Below, one piece after another: positions 62,649 to 64,000 of a stretch of 64,000 nucleotides of DNA. Under the pieces are notes generated by a model. The model searched no databases, had not been told where the DNA came from, and saw only the letters and a list, made by a program, of their open reading frames with translations. Position 1 is the first letter of the stretch; the number at the start of each line of letters is the position of its first letter. A program made the position numbers and the translations under genes. Source of the DNA: Alphaproteobacteria bacterium. Lineage in GTDB: Bacteria; Pseudomonadota; Alphaproteobacteria; Rs-D84. The stretch covers positions 1 to 64,000 of the forward strand of contig SUUQ01000001.1 of the NCBI GenBank assembly GCA_015062445.1, read 5' to 3'.

Positions 62649-63527
62649 TTATTTGGTTAATTTTTCAACCAATTCATGCAATTGTGTACGGGTCGAAAAC
62701 GATAATGTTATCTGCCCTGCCCCACCACGACGTTCAGTTAACTTTACAGACACCCCCAAGGCAGCACGAACACGTGATTCAATATCACGAACAACCGATG
62801 AATCGATTGTGTTTTGCGTATGATTGCGGGTCTGTTTAGACCGTGGCGCCGACTTTACCATTTTGTCAGTTGCGGCAACAGATAATTTTTCCGCAATGAT
62901 TTTGTGTGCCAATTCTTCTGGATTTTCCGCAACTGCAATTGTACGTGCGTGCGATGCAGACAATTCACCCTGGCCGACCAAATTCTGGACAGATTCTGGC
63001 AATGCAGTTAACCGCAACATATTACGAATATAACTGTCCGATTTACCAATCAGACGTGCAACATCTGACAATTCATAATCACAACATTCCATCAGTTTTT
63101 TGTAGGCATTGGCCTCTTCTATTGGGTTCAGATTTTCACGTTGAACATTTTCAATCAATGCAATTTCTGCCGCATTGTTATCATCCATCGACTTAATCAG
63201 GGCGGGAATTTCAGTTAACCCAGCTATCTTGGATGCACGAAAACGACGTTCGCCCGCAACAATTTCATACATATGTGGGCGCCCCGATACAGAACGCAAT
63301 AAAATCGGCTGTAACACACCCTTTTCACGGATAGATGCCGCCAAATCAGACAATTCTGATTCTGAAAATGTTTTGCGTGGCTGGTCCGGATTCGCACCAA
63401 TCTGGGCCAGCGGTATCTGACGCACAACGACACGTTCAGTCGGTGCCAATAACGATATATCAGGCAATGCGCCACGTGATGCGCCCAATTCTGCCAAGCC
63501 ACGTCCCAATCCAAATTTATTCGCCAT
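62649..63527 (-). CDS. parB: chromosome-partitioning protein ParB
   Basis: 292 residues. The ParB CTP-binding domain (LAQIGANPDQPRKTFSESEL, ~38-65, then VAGERRFRASKIAGL and ALIENVQRENLNPIEEANAY), a helix-turn-helix (LSDVARLIGKSDSYIRNMLR) and a C-terminal dimerisation segment are all visible. It loads at parS sites and spreads. The start overlaps parA by 11 nt. Confidence 0.96.
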   Translation of the reverse strand: MANKFGLGRGLAELGASRGALPDISLLAPTERVVVRQIPLAQIGANPDQPRKTFSESELSDLAASIREKGVLQPILLRSVSGRPHMYEIVAGERRFRASKIAGLTEIPALIKSMDDNNAAEIALIENVQRENLNPIEEANAYKKLMECCDYELSDVARLIGKSDSYIRNMLRLTALPESVQNLVGQGELSASHARTIAVAENPEELAHKIIAEKLSVAATDKMVKSAPRSKQTRNHTQNTIDSSVVRDIESRVRAALGVSVKLTERRGGAGQITLSFSTRTQLHELVEKLTK

Positions 63528-64000
63528 ATGTCCCCCCTGTGGTTCGTTCTACAACCTCGGTCGCAACACGCAAGTATGCCTGGGCGCCGGTTGAGTTAAA
63601 ATCATAAAATAATGCAGGTTTACCATGAGATGGTGCCTCGGACACACGGACATTGCGTGGTACAACCGTCTTGAACACCAAATCACCAAACGTCTTGCGT
63701 ACATCATCATCAACCGCACGTGTCAAACCATATCGCCGGTCATACATCGTCAATAACACCCCCAAAATAGACAAGTTTGGATTCCAACGTTCACGCACAA
63801 CAGATATTGTGTCTGTCAACTGCTGAACCCCTTCGAGGGCAAAAAATTCGCACTGCAGTGGAATTATAACACTGTCGGCCGCCGTTAATGCATTTATTGT
63901 CAAAAAACCCAACGCAGGCGGACAATCCAATAAAATATAATCATAGTATTCCATTATTGGCAACAATGCATCACGCAGACGAAATTCACGATTTTGCATA
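63517..64000 (-). CDS. parA: chromosome-partitioning ATPase ParA, C-terminal part
   Basis: The C-terminal ~160 residues are here; the start, with Walker A, is beyond the right edge. The DYILLDCPPALGFLTINAL block (Walker B region), IIPLQCEFFALEGVQQL and VRVSEAPSHGKPALFYDFNS are characteristic of ParA/Soj. It works with ParB in chromosome segregation. The Met at 63999 is internal, not the start. Confidence 0.95.
   Translation of the reverse strand, partial: MQNREFRLRDALLPIMEYYDYILLDCPPALGFLTINALTAADSVIIPLQCEFFALEGVQQLTDTISVVRERWNPNLSILGVLLTMYDRRYGLTRAVDDDVRKTFGDLVFKTVVPRNVRVSEAPSHGKPALFYDFNSTGAQAYLRVATEVVERTTGGTYGE

Noticed and set aside
62649-64000. Replication origin or parS at the parAB locus
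   Set aside because: I found no parS-like TGTTTCACGTGAAACA, no DnaA-box cluster and no dnaA or gidA gene in this part. ParAB near the edge suggests the origin may lie beyond the window, but nothing shown here supports it.

Overview
The window is about 64 kb of chromosome from a Gram-negative bacterium, most likely a divergent, host- or gut-associated member of the Alphaproteobacteria. The support is a 5' 16S rRNA fragment, a DUF4167-type protein, an LPS/outer-membrane gene set (LptF/G, LptD, SurA, LpxD, FabZ, BamB-like, Pal, OmpA lipoproteins, porin-like barrels), an RpoH-type sigma factor and a chromosomal ParAB pair. The genus cannot be fixed by eye. Genes are tightly packed, many overlap by 4 bases or touch, and convergent pairs are usually separated by one short bidirectional hairpin.

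Layout. 1-584: the 5' end of 16S rRNA (minus strand) with a leader of about 330 nt and a clear promoter. 756-10386: an accessory surface region with two paralogous outer-membrane barrels, a Cys-rich secreted protein, two secreted proteins of unknown function (452 and 1052 residues), and two intergenic islands packed with palindromic dispersed repeats. 10460-16305: a minus-strand operon of three very large prepilin-like proteins with tail-fibre-like passenger regions, a zinc-ribbon membrane protein, a small secreted protein and an RluD-type pseudouridine synthase. 16477-25421: plus-strand genes for a DUF4167 protein, DnaX, a fourth prepilin, an OmpA-like lipoprotein, LptF/G, LptD, SurA-like, RlmN and a TrpF-like TIM barrel. 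25466-32960: minus-strand YbaB, a tandem pair of unknown 120-residue proteins, Pnp, IF-2 and NusA. 33148-41224: LpxD, FabZ, PyrG, ComEC, TruA, Fmt, Def, RmuC. 41265-46456: OmpA lipoprotein, tRNA-Val, BamB-like, YfgM-like, RpoH, porin, HAD phosphatase, a small membrane protein. 46480-53662: RpsO, TruB, unknown, MutS, XseB, a MacB-type ABC exporter, Yip1. 53728-64000: Der, Skp-like, TPR protein, RluB-type, RsmE, a lone VirD4-type coupling protein, IF-3, a uracil-DNA-glycosylase-like protein, Pal, ParB and the C-terminal part of ParA.

The main themes are translation and RNA processing and outer-membrane assembly. The accessory layer is surface-exposed: prepilin-like giants, Cys-rich secreted proteins, barrels and a T4SS-type coupling ATPase without its secretion apparatus. 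The most unusual signals are the prepilin trio, whose member at the start of the operon has Gln where pilins keep Glu5; nested palindromic repeats; a set of genes whose -10 box sits only 7-9 nt before the start codon (leaderless mRNAs); a non-ATG (ATT) start for infC; and a strong promoter feeding a structured non-coding stretch at 1668-1830.
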